A DNA stretch of 64,000 nt from Paramacrobiotus metropolitanus (GCF_019649055.1 NW_026570270.1:434001-498000), one strand, 5' to 3'. Numbered from the stretch's first letter, positions 43,901 to 54,746 are shown. Program-made: numbers and translations. Notes: generated by a model from the sequence alone, not told the origin.

Positions 43901-46900
43901 TTCATCCACGACGGAAGCTGCTCTTGGGAGATATTGGCGAATCATCTCCTGTACTACACTGCGCACAAACTCTTCGTCACGCTGGTCGGATCCCTTTTTT
44001 GTCGGCACCGACTGTACGGGTGCTGTTTCTTTAACTTCCGTTTTCACCGGGGCAACAGCCACTTTTATCACTGGTGGCGACGGGACTGGACGCGGCCACT
44101 CTTGCTTGGCCTTTTGTAAGTGCAGGATACAAATTTCTGGATCGGCTTTCGCTAATATTAAATGTGCAGATTCGTATGGCACAAATTTTGCCTCTTTAGC
44201 CACACCAATACGCTCCGTCAACATCAGTGCGGGAATTGCGGGTGACGGCTTAACTCCTGCAGGAATTAACGGGTCAAAATCGTGTGAGCGGATGACATCC
44301 GACATCAGGTAAGTTTCGCGGCGAAAGAATGCCGGAGAATTAGGCTGTCTACGCGAGAGGCGCCAAGTCATAGTATTCATATCTAAAATAAAAGGCTTTG
44401 TAGCTAAAAAGTCTAAACCTAAAACAACGTGGTCCCTATCGAAAGTGGAACTCACAAGCATTGCGTGCTCAAAGGCCATCCCAAATTCATGGATGGTGAC
44501 CACCACCGACAACGGCTCAATCAACTGTCTTCCCTGGTAAGCTGTGTGGACAACCCTGCCCTTAATGTGATCGGGGCAGCGATGAATATTTAATTTTAAA
44601 TCTTTAGCCATTTTTAAAGACATAACAGAAATGCTAGAACCAGTATCCAGCATGGTTTTTACTTTCTGATAGTTAATGTCGATTACAGAATACCAAGCCT
44701 GGGCATCAAGCGTCGGCAGCAGACACACGTGATCCGCTAGAGGATACTGTGAAAAGTCCTGGACTTCCATTTTGTTGCACTGGGGCGTCGGAGAAGACAA
44801 ACCAGCCGGTAAGTCCAACTCCATCATATTAATTTGCTGCTGCGGGTTGTTGTACCTTGCCAACAATTCTGCAGACGGTTCATACTGTCGAGGCAGGACA
44901 AACTGATTGGTGCAACCCGCCGCTGGATGTAGACCATGACAGCGGAAGCAAATCTCCACTCCGCGATTCGTTCGCCACTTATCCTTTAAAATGTTTCTTT
45001 CGTCAAACGGGGGTTGATTTCCCGCCTGTTGGTTTTGCCGATAATTTTGATTCTGATTTTGCTGGCGGTTATTATTATTGTTATTGAAACCACCGCGTCC
45101 GTGATAATTATTATTATTATTTCGGTAATTTCCCCGATTATTACCGCCATTATAATTGTTGTTATTCGCAGGGCCACCCTGTTGGTACTGTGGATCAAAG
45201 TTCTGAACCGGTTGCTGGAACTGAGGTTGCATGACCGGCATCATTGGATTCATCATCTGAACTGGAACAAACATAGGAGCCTGCATAGGAATTGGCTGTG
45301 GGAAGGTCTGCGCAAATTGCGCCGGGTGTTGTTCGACGAATGGAGGCTGTGAATACACCGGAACTGGAACAAATTGCGGCTGGGGAACATTCAGGACAGG
45401 CTGCACAGGAGCCACGGAATTCTGCGGCTGAGGAATCACTGTCTCCGTGTACGAGCGGGAATATCCACCGCGATTATTCCCATAATTTCCCCTGCCTCCC
45501 CGGTTCGAATAATAATTTCCTCTTTGAGACGAGCCACCACGGCCGCCTCGATTTTCGTAATTCGAATTATTATAAATGTTATTACCGGCACTTCTCGGTT
45601 CTGAAGGAGCACTTTTCTGTGTTGATTCGGGTGCCTTTTTATCCTTATTCATACGCTTCCATAGCTTCTCGCACTCTTGTAGTTTCTTTTCAAATTCGGT
45701 GTAATTTTTAGGCGCTGCGTTATATATTTCGCGGAACCATGCCGGTCTGTGCTCCTGAACGCCCTCTAGGAGTGCTTCAACTTGTTCCTCATCGGATACT
45801 TTTAATTCTTCGAACCATGGGAGGAAGCTATCAAGGTAAGCACGAACTGGTTCACAGAACTCCAATTTGCGGTTATTCATTTTTCGACGAATATCGGCTT
45901 TAGACAAAGAGCCGTTAAAGTGCTCTACAATAGCCGGCTTGAAGAAATCTGACCACAATTTGCCTTTATTGTCCTTCCAGAATTTTTCAAACCATTGAAA
46001 AGACGGACCGGTGAATGCACCGATTACTCTGCGACACGTTGTTTCATCATTCCAATTATTTGTGGCTCTGCATTGTTCAACATTCATGAGCCATCTTTGA
46101 ATTTTTTCTGGATGAGCATCGTCAAAGGCAAGTAACTTCATGCCTCCCACCGTTTTATCGCTGTCCTTTTCCGCAAATTTCGCTAAAAGTTCAACCACGC
46201 TTTCCTGTGTAAGCGTCGTTCTATCCGAGATTTGGGTCTGCTTAATCAGCCATTCCTCCAGCTGAGGATTTCTAGAAGCCGACTCGTTACTGGCTGTGCT
46301 GCTAGGGCGACGGTGTTCATCCTCCAACAGGGCATCATCCATCAATTCATTTTCTGTGTCGGAACTATCCCTGTTTTTTGTTCCGCGCGTCTGGCGACTA
46401 GCGTCGTCAGATATTCTTTTAAATACCTCTTGGCGTAAATCTGTTGGTTTATTTTTCTTTTGCCTAGGTGGCACCGTTTCCCTGGGAATCTGGCTCTCTG
46501 AAGATGAACGCGGCATGGCCTGAGCCTCCGAGAATTCGACTCGTGATTCCTGTCTAGGCCTCCGCAAGATACCAGCTGGATTACTGCCAGTAGCTACAGG
46601 CTGATCCACGTATGACGAAAAATTTTGGGTATTAAATGGTGTAAAAGCGGGAGGACGTAATACGTCTCCTGTTGCTACCGGCGCTTCCCTTTGAAAGTAT
46701 CCCTCACCACCGCCAAGAGCAGCATCTGTATTTCGAAGCTGACGAAGTTCGTCATACGCTTGCTTTAAGTCCACTTCCATCTTGGTAAGTTGATCTTGTT
46801 TTTCATGCCATTCCTTTCGGCATTGCGCATTTTCTTCATACAGTCGATTACACCTTTCAGACTTTTCATATGCGTCAGCTTGTGCTGTATTTTTCGCTTG

Positions 46901-48533
46901 AATCGCGTTCTCACAATTATTACATCTTTTATCCTTTTTCGAATCTTTTAATTCCTTTTGGGCCTTTTGAACATTCTCTCGCTCTGTGTTCAACAAACCC
47001 TGTAACCTTTCAATTTCTTTTTGTGACAAATCATCCTTTTCCTTAGGAATATGCATCGGGCCGACCGAAGACTTGTTATTCAGCTGCACTCTCGCTTGTG
47101 TGAGATCCCGTTGAAGGGACTCTTCAGCGTCTTCAGCTCGCTTCTTTTCGGCTTCCAAGTCTTTGGTAAGTTTTTGGGATACATTCTGCGCATCAGTCAG
47201 TTTTTTATTTGTGACTTGGTGCGCATCTTTTTCGGCACTCAAATCTCTCAGTGCTTTATTCAATTTTTGGTCTAAATCCACAATCTGTTTTGCCGTATCC
47301 GGTGTTGGATGAGCACTAAGGCCATCAATCGTAGCTTTCGCATTTGAAAGATCTCTCTGAGCATTTTCCAACTGTTTTTCCAAATTACGATTCGTGTCTG
47401 TTAAAGTATCGCGCTCATCTTTCATTGCATTAAATGCGGCCTCCGCATTTCTGTTGGCTTGTCTTAGACTGTGCAAATTGTCATTCGCAATGCGTATTTC
47501 GTTGGCCAATCTGTCATTTTCTATTTGTTCATTTTCGAATTTGACACGCATCTCATTGAAATCGTTTTGAAATTTCAATTTTTCGTTTCTTTCCGCATCT
47601 ACACGAGCGTCTAAAGACATTGTATTACCCATTTCATCTACTTTTGTTTTCGTAGATGCAATGAGTGTGCGGAGACTTTGGATCAATACAGGCATAGTTT
47701 GCCGAACTATCAAGCCCACATCCTGGTCAGTTTCTGCCGCAGCTAACTGCTCATCGACTTCCCTAGCTTGAGTAAGGAAGTCCTCATCTGGTTGCTCAAA
47801 ATCTTTTTCTGACACAAAACTGTGTAATTTTAACTGTGCCGGGTGGAATGTCATTGTTCCACCACGAATGCTTTTACTTGCTCTTGTTTCAGATCCTTCG
47901 GAGATATCCGCCTTGTCCGCAGCCGCCAACGCTATCAAATTATTGTCCGACTGGGACGACTGGGGTTCTGTCTGGCTCTCAGCCACGCTTGGAGTTTCCG
48001 ATATGGGTTCATCCAATATCGCACCGGATGCCTGGGCTGGAATTCTCTCCTTGGCACCGCGCGTGACGCGCTCATTTACTGCCTGTTTTTTGGAGTTTTT
48101 CCGGTTGCTTTTGCTGCTAAATGGGCTGCTTGCGCTGCTTGCCTGCGCTTCCCAAATCTTCCATATAACCTGCCTTCCAATTATATGCCTCATTGACTGC
48201 CTTTTCAAACTGTTCATCTGTGATATCCAGGTAAGCTTCTGGAATACACTCTTCATGATCTACCCACGTCTTATAATATTTGGGTTGCTTTATTTTTGAA
48301 TTTAAAAATCGTCTGATTTCCTGATATTCAACCCACTCCTTTCCACAGAATGCTTCTAGAGCTTCTGGTGGTTCAACATTCAGGGCTAAATACATTAGTC
48401 CCAACGGTATTTCTTTAGTTTTGAACCGGAATCTGGTCTGGGTATGAGCTCCTTCGTATGCACCAATTATTACCCTTTCTTCCGGTACCTTACGCGGTGG
48501 TGGACGAGTCTTTACGACTGTGTCACCTGACAT
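37925..48533 (-). CDS. gag-pol: Gag-Pol polyprotein, Ty3/gypsy-like, single frame of over 3,400 codons
   Basis: One frame (37925-48256, 3,443 codons) holds, in its numbering: coiled coil about 205-510; Gag capsid 700-870; RGG/Asn-rich region 890-1080; CX2CX3HX4C knuckle 1103-1115; aspartic protease DTGSS at 1204; an HHCC-like domain about 1640-1756 (H1711, H1716, C1750, C1753); reverse transcriptase about 2215-2420 with FIDD at 2370; RNase H 2516-2640; integrase with HHCC (H2794, H2801, C2831, C2834) and D2863, D2923, E2959; a GPY/F-like module 3071-3135; and a third HHCC-like domain about 3310-3440. The natural start appears to be the ATG at 48533 (MSGDTVVKTRPP..), one frame off; the copy at 55087-55878 stays open across the region, so 1-base homopolymer differences near 48150 and 48086 break this copy. 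No stop or shift separates gag from pol. Confidence 0.9.
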
Positions 48534-49307
48534 CTTACTTTTTGTTTTGAATTAACCTTTGCGGTTAATTAAAATACCAAAACAGCAGCGATTGTGCTAC
48601 TGATTTCTGACGAGTATCGTTATTGCGATTGTGCAATAATTCCCAAAAACTCACAAGCAATCCTCCTTTTAGGTTTGAATTGTTCAGTGGGTTTAGACAC
48701 AGCCGACCTTTGCGGTTCGACTGTAACAAATTCCTAAAATTACGCTGCTGCACTTTGCGTGCTGTCGTAATTTTAAGATTCACAGGTCAATCACCGTTTG
48801 CCGGTGTTTACCTTGTTCACGGTCAACTCTCTAGCTGCTGATTTTGGCTACCGCTTGCGGCTTGCCTTTATCAGTCTTGCTGGAGATCGTTATCTCACCT
48901 GGCCACTGACAATGGCTCGGTGCTTACTATCTGCTCTATCTGCAGGCCAGGTACACTGACACTGCAGATTACGCTTTATTCGCCGCGGTTACTGCTTTGC
49001 GCAGACAACCCGGAAATTACCCACAGACACCAATTAATTACACAGCCGACCTTTAAGGTTTCGACTGTTTAATCCTACGGTCCAACTTAATTAAATTTAA
49101 TTTAATTGGCGAGGAAGCTCACCAGTGAGGAAGCTCACAATTGCGAGGAAGCTCGCTAAAAATAAATTAACTAGGCCAGATCAGGAACGCTGACCTCCTT
49201 CGGCGTACCTTTGCGGTTCGACGCCTTTCAAAACGGACCACTTTTACCAATAAATTACCATCAAACTTTTCCACCATCAATTTTCTGCTACATCGGGAAA
49301 ATTAAAA
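48534..49307 (-). promoter_or_regulatory. Structured leader: repeated GCAAA stem-loops between PBS and gag
   Basis: In the RNA sense, at least four stem-loops share the apical form C-C(or CG)-GCAAA-GG: 48551-48569 (7-bp ATTAACC stem, 18 nt before the ATG), 48700-48723, 48792-48806 (CACCG/CGGTG) and 49202-49225. A fifth, at 49043-49067, has the same CAG.CGA stem but an altered loop. Such repeats near the gag start suggest a packaging, dimerisation or translation signal. This role is inferred. Confidence 0.55.
49108..49156 (-). promoter_or_regulatory. Three tandem GAG-CUUC-CUC hairpins in the leader
   Basis: GAGGAAGCTC occurs three times with different but complementary flanks: GGCGAG/CTCACC (one mismatch), GTGAG/CTCAC (49125-49138) and GCGAG/CTCGC (49143-49156). 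In the RNA sense each is a hairpin with a CUUC loop. Flank changes that keep pairing argue for selection on structure. Confidence 0.6.
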
Positions 49308-49324
49308 GACACCGGTGGGCGCCA
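49308..49324 (-). promoter_or_regulatory. Primer-binding site of the giant element
   Basis: On the minus strand TGGCGCCCACCGGTGTC starts immediately after the CA end of the 5' LTR. TGG complements the CCA tail of a tRNA, and TGGCGCC is a common PBS start. The cognate tRNA would end in GGGCGCCA; I cannot identify it from the window. Confidence 0.8.
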
Positions 49325-49896
49325 TGTCGTGTATAAGCGTTCACGCCGATTAAGGCTCCATGAACAATCTTTACTCTTCCACGCCTGTAATGCTCAATCG
49401 GTAGGCACTCGTACTCTCAAACTGTAACAGAAGAACTATGGTGGAAATAAGACGAACGAATCAGGAACACGAGTCAGGAATCCCTAAACGATAGTCCAAC
49501 TACAATCTCCGGTCGTAAGTCCTGTGAGGATCGGCAAGAGCTAGGACGATTGTGTCACGAGCAAACCTGTATACTAAGCGATAATCCGGGAACGACTATG
49601 CACTTCCGTAGGAACAAGTATTGCTGCCTCTTTATCCAATTCACATCACAGTTCACAACGCTAGGAAATCGTAAATAGAAAGCAGTCTCAGAAGTAAATC
49701 TCAGACTACTGATCCCGATATTAGAAGTAACAAGAACTTATATAGACTTCGCGTTATGACATCATATACATCGCTAGTAAAAGAGAACAGCAAATCACAG
49801 AAGAGATTGACTAGATTATCCGTTGTGTTGCAGGTGGAAGGCGGACAGTCAGCATCCAGTACGTACTCCGGCGTGTGATCCTATTCCCACACGTCA
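49325..49896 (-). repeat. 5' LTR of the giant element
   Basis: 572 bp, TG..CA, followed on the plus strand by the CGGT target duplication at 49897-49900. Confidence 0.92.
49737..49746 (-). promoter_or_regulatory. TATA box in the 5' LTR
   Basis: On the minus strand TCTATATAAG. The same motif and the nearby TAGCGATGTATATGATGTCA are conserved in the diverged plus-strand LTR at 61482-61738, which supports a promoter function. Confidence 0.6.
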
Positions 49897-50164
49897 CGGT
49901 TTTATCAACGCAGAACACGTCAAAATTTTTCAAGAGGCGTGCGTCGTGTCAAAGTGGTTAGTGATTATGCAGTTTGTCTGGGTAGAAAGCCTGGAATCGT
50001 TCCGGATATTGCGCCGTAATCGAGACAGACTATATTCCATTGGCAGTTGTCGTCGTCTGGCGGGCATTAAGGACTGACACAGGCCTAGGCCTGGAAATGA
50101 CGGCTTCCAGCATAATTCTAGAAAACAAAGTATTTTCACCGCATCTGATTCCTCGTCGATTGCT

Positions 50165-50173
50165 TATTTAAAG
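50165..50173 (+). promoter_or_regulatory. TATA-like box of array gene 4
   Basis: TATTTAAAG preceded by GCATCTGATTCCTCGTCGA. The giant element ends 268 bp upstream, leaving this core promoter intact. Confidence 0.65.
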
Positions 50174-50260
50174 GCGAGAACAGTAGGGAATCACAACATG
50201 CATATCTTCCATTTTTCTTCAACTTACCCTTCAACTTCAGCATACCTCACCACGTTCAAT

Positions 50261-51028
50261 ATGTCGAAGGTTTCGCTGGTACTGCTGTTGGCCGTCGCCT
50301 ACGTTGCCGCTATGGACGGGGACGAAGAATCCAACAAAATTGCCAACGTATGCTTAACCTCAGTGCTCCAACAGCAACCGCATGTATGACCTTTTATTGT
50401 TTGTTAAAGGACGCATGGACAGCGAGCATCGTAGACGGTAAGCCGATCGCTTCCTACTGCGGTGGCCGGTTTATGTCGGCAACTTTGACGGTCGTAAGTT
50501 ATGGAAAGTGGTCTTCGGAGATGGACATCATCACATACGACATGAAGGTAAACTATCACGTCTTCGTGTTTCAGAATAGTATTAGCTTCTGATGAATATT
50601 AAGAATATTGTCGCTTATTATCGACATTATTCTGTCGTCTTAAACAGTTCTGGATCTAATACAAAACCTTTCTTGAGTAACGCTACGTTATATACGGATG
50701 GTAGCAAAAAATAACTTATCTCATAATACTTGTATTAGTTATTTCTGGTTCTTCTATGTGGCACTGTACGACGTATGTAGTGCGAAGTGTTTGCACGTAT
50801 GGATAGCAGGAAACCTCATCTACGTATTTAAAGTGTAAATGTGGTTTTTTATATCTGTATTCCCTCAGAAGTATATTGACTTTCTGCGATTATCAGGTGG
50901 ACATTGACCTGCCCCAATCCGGCTCTAGCCCGGCCTTCTCCAGGAAAAACCAAGTCTTCGAGGTGACTAAAGGACCCGGAGAGGAGCTCAAAATTGGAAA
51001 GAATCCATGCCGCAGTGATCTATCATAA
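50261..51028 (+). CDS. Array gene 4: small secreted protein, three exons
   Basis: Exons are 50261-50347, 50410-50547 and 50897-51028; phase-0 GT-AG introns of 62 and 349 bp; 118 residues. The signal peptide and MDGDEESNKIAN linker are shared with gene 3. Exon 2 differs more (SYGKWSSEMDIITYDMK in place of SYE..TTPGITKYSMK), so the surface around this segment has diverged while both cysteines and the VTKGPG..LKIG block are kept. The giant retroelement is inserted just upstream, so its LTR could alter expression. Copied as gene 6. Confidence 0.85.
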
Positions 51029-51743
51029 GTCACAATTCTGCCGGCTTGAGCAGATGGTGCTTCGCAATCGCGTAACGCTTCGCTGAAATAACAGGGAATC
51101 CTGCTGTCTCGATGCTGTCACGCTTTTTCTTGCCGGACGAAACGGGTTGTGTCGTAATATCGCTGACAATTACAGTGGCAAAAATATTTGGCAATAGCGG
51201 GAATGATGCTTATAAAGGTGTGTGGGTCGGCTAAAGTAAATAAAAATTTAAAAGCACAAAGCGTGGAAGATTCAATTTTCAAGACCGTATGCTGAATCAA
51301 AGCTGTTTATATTTTTGCAATTATTGTTGGCCAGCTTGCATGGCCACACCCACTTCCCGATATTATTCCAAATGATCAAAAGAATAAATGGAAGATTTAA
51401 ATATTCGTTGTATTGTACACCATACTAATCGTAGCAGAATAACACAAAATATTTTTACATGCACGTACACTATAGTACATTGTACACTGGTAGTACAGAA
51501 TCAAACAAAATTCTTAAATCTAATTTCGCCTTGTTGGATTATACTTTCTGTGCTGGCGTCTAGGGTAGATATTCTCGTGTAGCGCTATTACTGCACAGTT
51601 ATATAAAACTGCTGCTAATAACACCTGCCCGCAGTTTTTCATTACGGATAAGTTTGTACATGCCTGGTAACAAGTTTTTTGCCAGCATCACTGCATGTAA
51701 GCGTCTTTATTATTTTTAATTCTGCTGACCGTATAAGTCTACT

Positions 51744-51879
51744 ATATTTGCGAAAAATTACCAAACAAAAAAATCCCCCGTGCCGGCCGCGCTAGGCGTC
51801 GGCTCCTTTGACTTAGAAAAGCGGACGTCTAGCGCGGTTAATCGAGGGAGGTTCTTTGTTTGTTAATTTCGCGTAAATA
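51744..51879. mobile_element. Foldback MITE of about 136 bp, copy 1
   Basis: Arms of about 50 bp pair across a short centre: TATTTGCGAAAAATTACCAA pairs with the inverted TTTGTTTGTTAATTTCGCG end, and CCGCGCTAGGCGTC with GACGTCTAGCGCGG. It has no coding capacity. No target duplication was confirmed. Confidence 0.6.
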
Positions 51880-52178
51880 CAGTAATAGTGCCTGGAACGG
51901 TTCCGGATTTTGCGCCTACTCGGTACAGACTATATACCTTCGGCAGTTACCGCCGTTTGACGGCCATTAAAACTTTAAACATCCCTGAAAATGATGGCTT
52001 CCGGCGTAAAGATATATTTCGAATAACAGTAACAAGCAACGTACGCAAGTTCTTACCGCACCTGCTTCCTAGTCGATTACTTAACAAAGCCGGATACAAC
52101 CAACAAAAAACATTCAAATCCACTCCCTTCTATTTTACTTCAAGCTACATCTACGAGTACTACATCATCACGCTGAAA

Positions 52179-52932
52179 ATGTTGAAGATGTCGTTGGTAC
52201 TGCTGTTGGTTGTCACGTCCGTCGCCGCTAGTTTTAGAAAGGGCGATGCGGAATCCACTAAAATTGCCAACGTACTGTATGTGCTCTTCAACAACAGCCG
52301 CATGATTGACCTTTATTGTTTTTTTTAAAGAACGCATGGACGACGAGCAACGTTGACGGGTTTCCGATCGCTGCCTATTGCGGTAGCTGGTATAGGCCGG
52401 CCACGTTGACAGTCCGCAAGTACGAAGCGCGGGCTACGACGCCCAACAGCACCAAATATTTCATGAAGGCAAGCCATTCTGTCTTCCTGTTGCAGTACAG
52501 ATATATTTGCTGAAGTTTATTGTCGCACATTATCAACAAGCTTGACAGACGCTTGCATAGGAATATCTAAGAACTATAACAAATAAATAACGTACCTCAG
52601 ATCATTAAACAGTGCTGTTTCGTCTACCTATCGATCACTTGCAGTACTTGTACAATCACAGGTACGTAGTGCAAAAATCCATGCGTACGGATAGAAAAAA
52701 CTTATATATACGGAGTACGTATTCGAGTGTACAATAAATGGGGGTTTTTATAACATCTGTATTGCAGCAATCAATAACGGTCTTCTTTGATTGCCAGGTG
52801 GACATCAGCGTGCCCAAATTCGGTTCCATCGAGGCTTTCACCATGGAAAACCAAGTCTTTGTGGTGACCAAAGGACCCGGAGGGGAACTCACCATTGGAG
52901 AGAATCCATGCCGTGATGATTTACCTCAATAA
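52179..52932 (+). CDS. Array gene 5: divergent small secreted protein, GC-AG second intron
   Basis: Exons are 52179-52271, 52331-52468 and 52798-52932, giving 121 residues. Intron 1 is GT-AG (59 bp). Intron 2 begins GCAAGC instead of GT, a GC-AG intron (329 bp). The signal peptide is followed by SFRKGDAESTKIAN, two residues longer than in the others, and the C-terminus is DDLPQ. Exon 2 is the most diverged of the array (DGFPIAAYCGSWYRPATLTVRKYEARATTPNSTKYFMK) but retains the cysteine. Its TATA region is altered (TTAACAAAG), so its regulation may differ. Copied as gene 7. Confidence 0.82.
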
Positions 52933-53178
52933 CAGTTTTGCCGGCGTAGCTTGAGCAGACAATACTTTGGATAACGATTCGCTTGTACAATAATTAAGCT
53001 AAACCTTTCACGCTTCGTCTGGCAGTTTCTTGCCGCACGAACCGGTTTATTTAGAGTGAATAACGCTCGCAAAATTAATGACGAATAAGCTGGCTAAAAA
53101 TATTTAAGTATAGCAAAAAATGATGCGTAATGATACAAATATATATGGTGGTGCGAACAGTTAATAGCAAACACAGGC

Positions 53179-53214
53179 TGAAATAGCTATAGGTAAAAGC
53201 CTATAGCTATTTCA
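53179..53214. repeat. Perfect 15-bp stem hairpin, copy 1
   Basis: TGAAATAGCTATAGG and its exact inverted copy, separated by the 6-nt loop TAAAAG. It lies downstream of gene 5 and could be a foldback remnant. Confidence 0.7.
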
Positions 53215-54130
53215 GGTAATGCTTTCCACACCGACTAATAGGGAAAAACGTTAGTGACAGTTTTGTAATTGTTTTCGGTAGATCGCATGGCGGTACTAAC
53301 CAGGTAAGACTAACTTCCGATATCTCAATAATTGCATTATATGAGCAAGCGTAAGGTTTAATTTTCGTATTGCTGTATATATATATAGTTATATACCTAT
53401 AAATAAGATCCACTGCCTTTGCAATTACGCTGTTACATAGTAACTTAGTAGACACTAGACATACAAATACTACAAGTAGTAAGCACAGTATAACATGTAG
53501 ACTGTAGAGTAAATGCACATACATATGCAACCCATTTAGAAGCGTTCGCAACTGTTGCTTATTGGCGGCAACACCACAGAAAATTATAGAAACAGTAATT
53601 TTATCCAGCTGAAGGTATGGAAGTGTATGGCGAGGTACAGTATATACTGTAGCCCGAACTGTAGCATTGTGTGACCTTAGCTTGTTCGTTGTACCGTTAC
53701 GACAGCATCAACAGGGCGACTCTGCATCCCAAACTAACTGTTACAGTGAAACTCGAGTGGGAGATATAGCCTGCAAGCTCTGGAATCCCTGTCTGGAACC
53801 CTAAAGAATCCAGTGGTAAATCCGATCGTCGTAAAAGAGAAGAATCAGAAGTCCCATATGGCGTGTCTCCAGAAGGAAGCAGAGACCATCGAGCAAGGTT
53901 TAACGTGAGCACTGCTCCAGATGATGAGATCCTTGATAACGAGAATGGGTGTGAACCGCCGATATTCGTGTATCACCTTTCTGTAGTCCGAGAACAACTA
54001 TAGATAGAAGTACAAATAACAGCGATGTATAGGAAAACCTATGAGATACAGAGTACACGACGAATTTGGGAAATCTCAACGTTCATTTCACTAACTCCTT
54101 CCGCTGGCCTTTGTGTAAAGATTTTGGGGT

Positions 54131-54387
54131 TGACGTGGGGAGGAGGATACACCCACATCGTACGTACAATTCCCTAATGATGTCCGCCTTTATCAGTGAA
54201 TAAACCTACCTCCATGTTATTATCTAGTCATCTTGTTACCTGTGATTGGCTGTACCTAAATTCCTAGCGATGTATATGATGTCAGAACTGCTACGGGTAG
54301 TCTATATAAGCTTGAGTGATGCCTAATATCGGCAGTGGTCAGGAATTAGTCTTCTGATTTCTGATATTCTTACTTTTCTCACTTTCA
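54131..54387 (+). repeat. Diverged related LTR, left half, copy 1 (plus orientation)
   Basis: It begins TGACGTGGGGAGGAGGATAC, like the TGACGTGTGGGAATAGGAT start of the giant-element LTR. It shares TAGCGATGTATATGATGTCA, the AGTCTATATAAG TATA box and TAATATCGG, and stops where the TIR element begins. Confidence 0.7.
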
Positions 54388-54746
54388 GGCCAAGGTCAAA
54401 AAGAGGATGGAATAATTAAAGGAAGGAAATTTTTTTGGTCAAAAAGAGGAAGGAATGAATAAAGGAAGGAAATTTCATGGTCAAAAGAGGAAGGAATATT
54501 TAAATGAAGAAATGTTTTTTTGACCAAAAAGGAAAGAAATTTCGATGGTCAAAAACAAAAAACATTTTTTTTGCCTTTAATGCGCTAAGAAAATTTTTAA
54601 AAGTTTGGGGAATTAAGCAAATACGCGCTGCTTTCCGTTTGATAAAGTAATGCAGAATAAGCGTTACAGCCAAACCTATTAAGTTTGCGATAAGAGTTCG
54701 AACGGCGCAAACTGTTCTTACAGAATGTTTTAGAGGTCTGACGTTT
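54388..54746 (+). mobile_element. Truncated end of the 1.8-kb TIR transposon, copy 1
   Basis: It starts GGCCAAGGTCAAAAAGAGG and is A/G-rich like 61739-62098, then is cut by the duplication junction at about 54746, where gag sequence resumes. Confidence 0.8.

Larger units (their letters stand above)
18505..49896 (-). mobile_element. Giant Ty3/gypsy-like LTR retrotransposon, about 31.4 kb
   Basis: LTRs of 572 bp at 18505-19076 and 49325-49896 have TG..CA ends and look identical. CGGT flanks both sides as a 4-bp target duplication. The paralogous locus upstream of gene 3 (about 13045-13105) has the same flanks joined without an insertion. In element orientation (minus strand) the order is 5' LTR, primer-binding site, structured leader, gag-pol, a 3.25-kb duplicated block of accessory ORFs, a tRNA-like array with a nested MULE, a spliced antisense gene, three accessory ORFs, purine tract, 3' LTR. 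Typical Ty3/gypsy elements are about 4-12 kb, so this one is very large even after subtracting the MULE (4.0 kb) and one copy of the internal duplication (3.25 kb), about 24 kb remaining. The matching LTRs imply a young insertion. Confidence 0.92.
47402..54746. repeat. 7.35-kb tandem duplication, unit 1
   Basis: Unit 1 runs from inside gag through the leader, 5' LTR, genes 4 and 5 and part of a diverged LTR, into a TIR transposon end. Unit 2 (54747-62098) repeats it at an offset of 7,344-7,351 bp. The breakpoints share TTAAA (47401-47405 and 62096-62100), so microhomology-mediated joining is likely. Confidence 0.9.

Noticed and set aside
43763-45711. Plus-strand frames up to 139 codons opposite gag-pol
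   Set aside because: They lie antisense to strongly supported protease and Gag domains, and are rich in Ile/Val or His/Ser owing to Asn/Gln/Gly codons on the other strand.
49111-49156. CRISPR-like array from the three GAGGAAGCTC repeats
   Set aside because: Repeats are 10 bp with 4-8 bp between them, in a eukaryotic retroelement leader; hairpins explain them.
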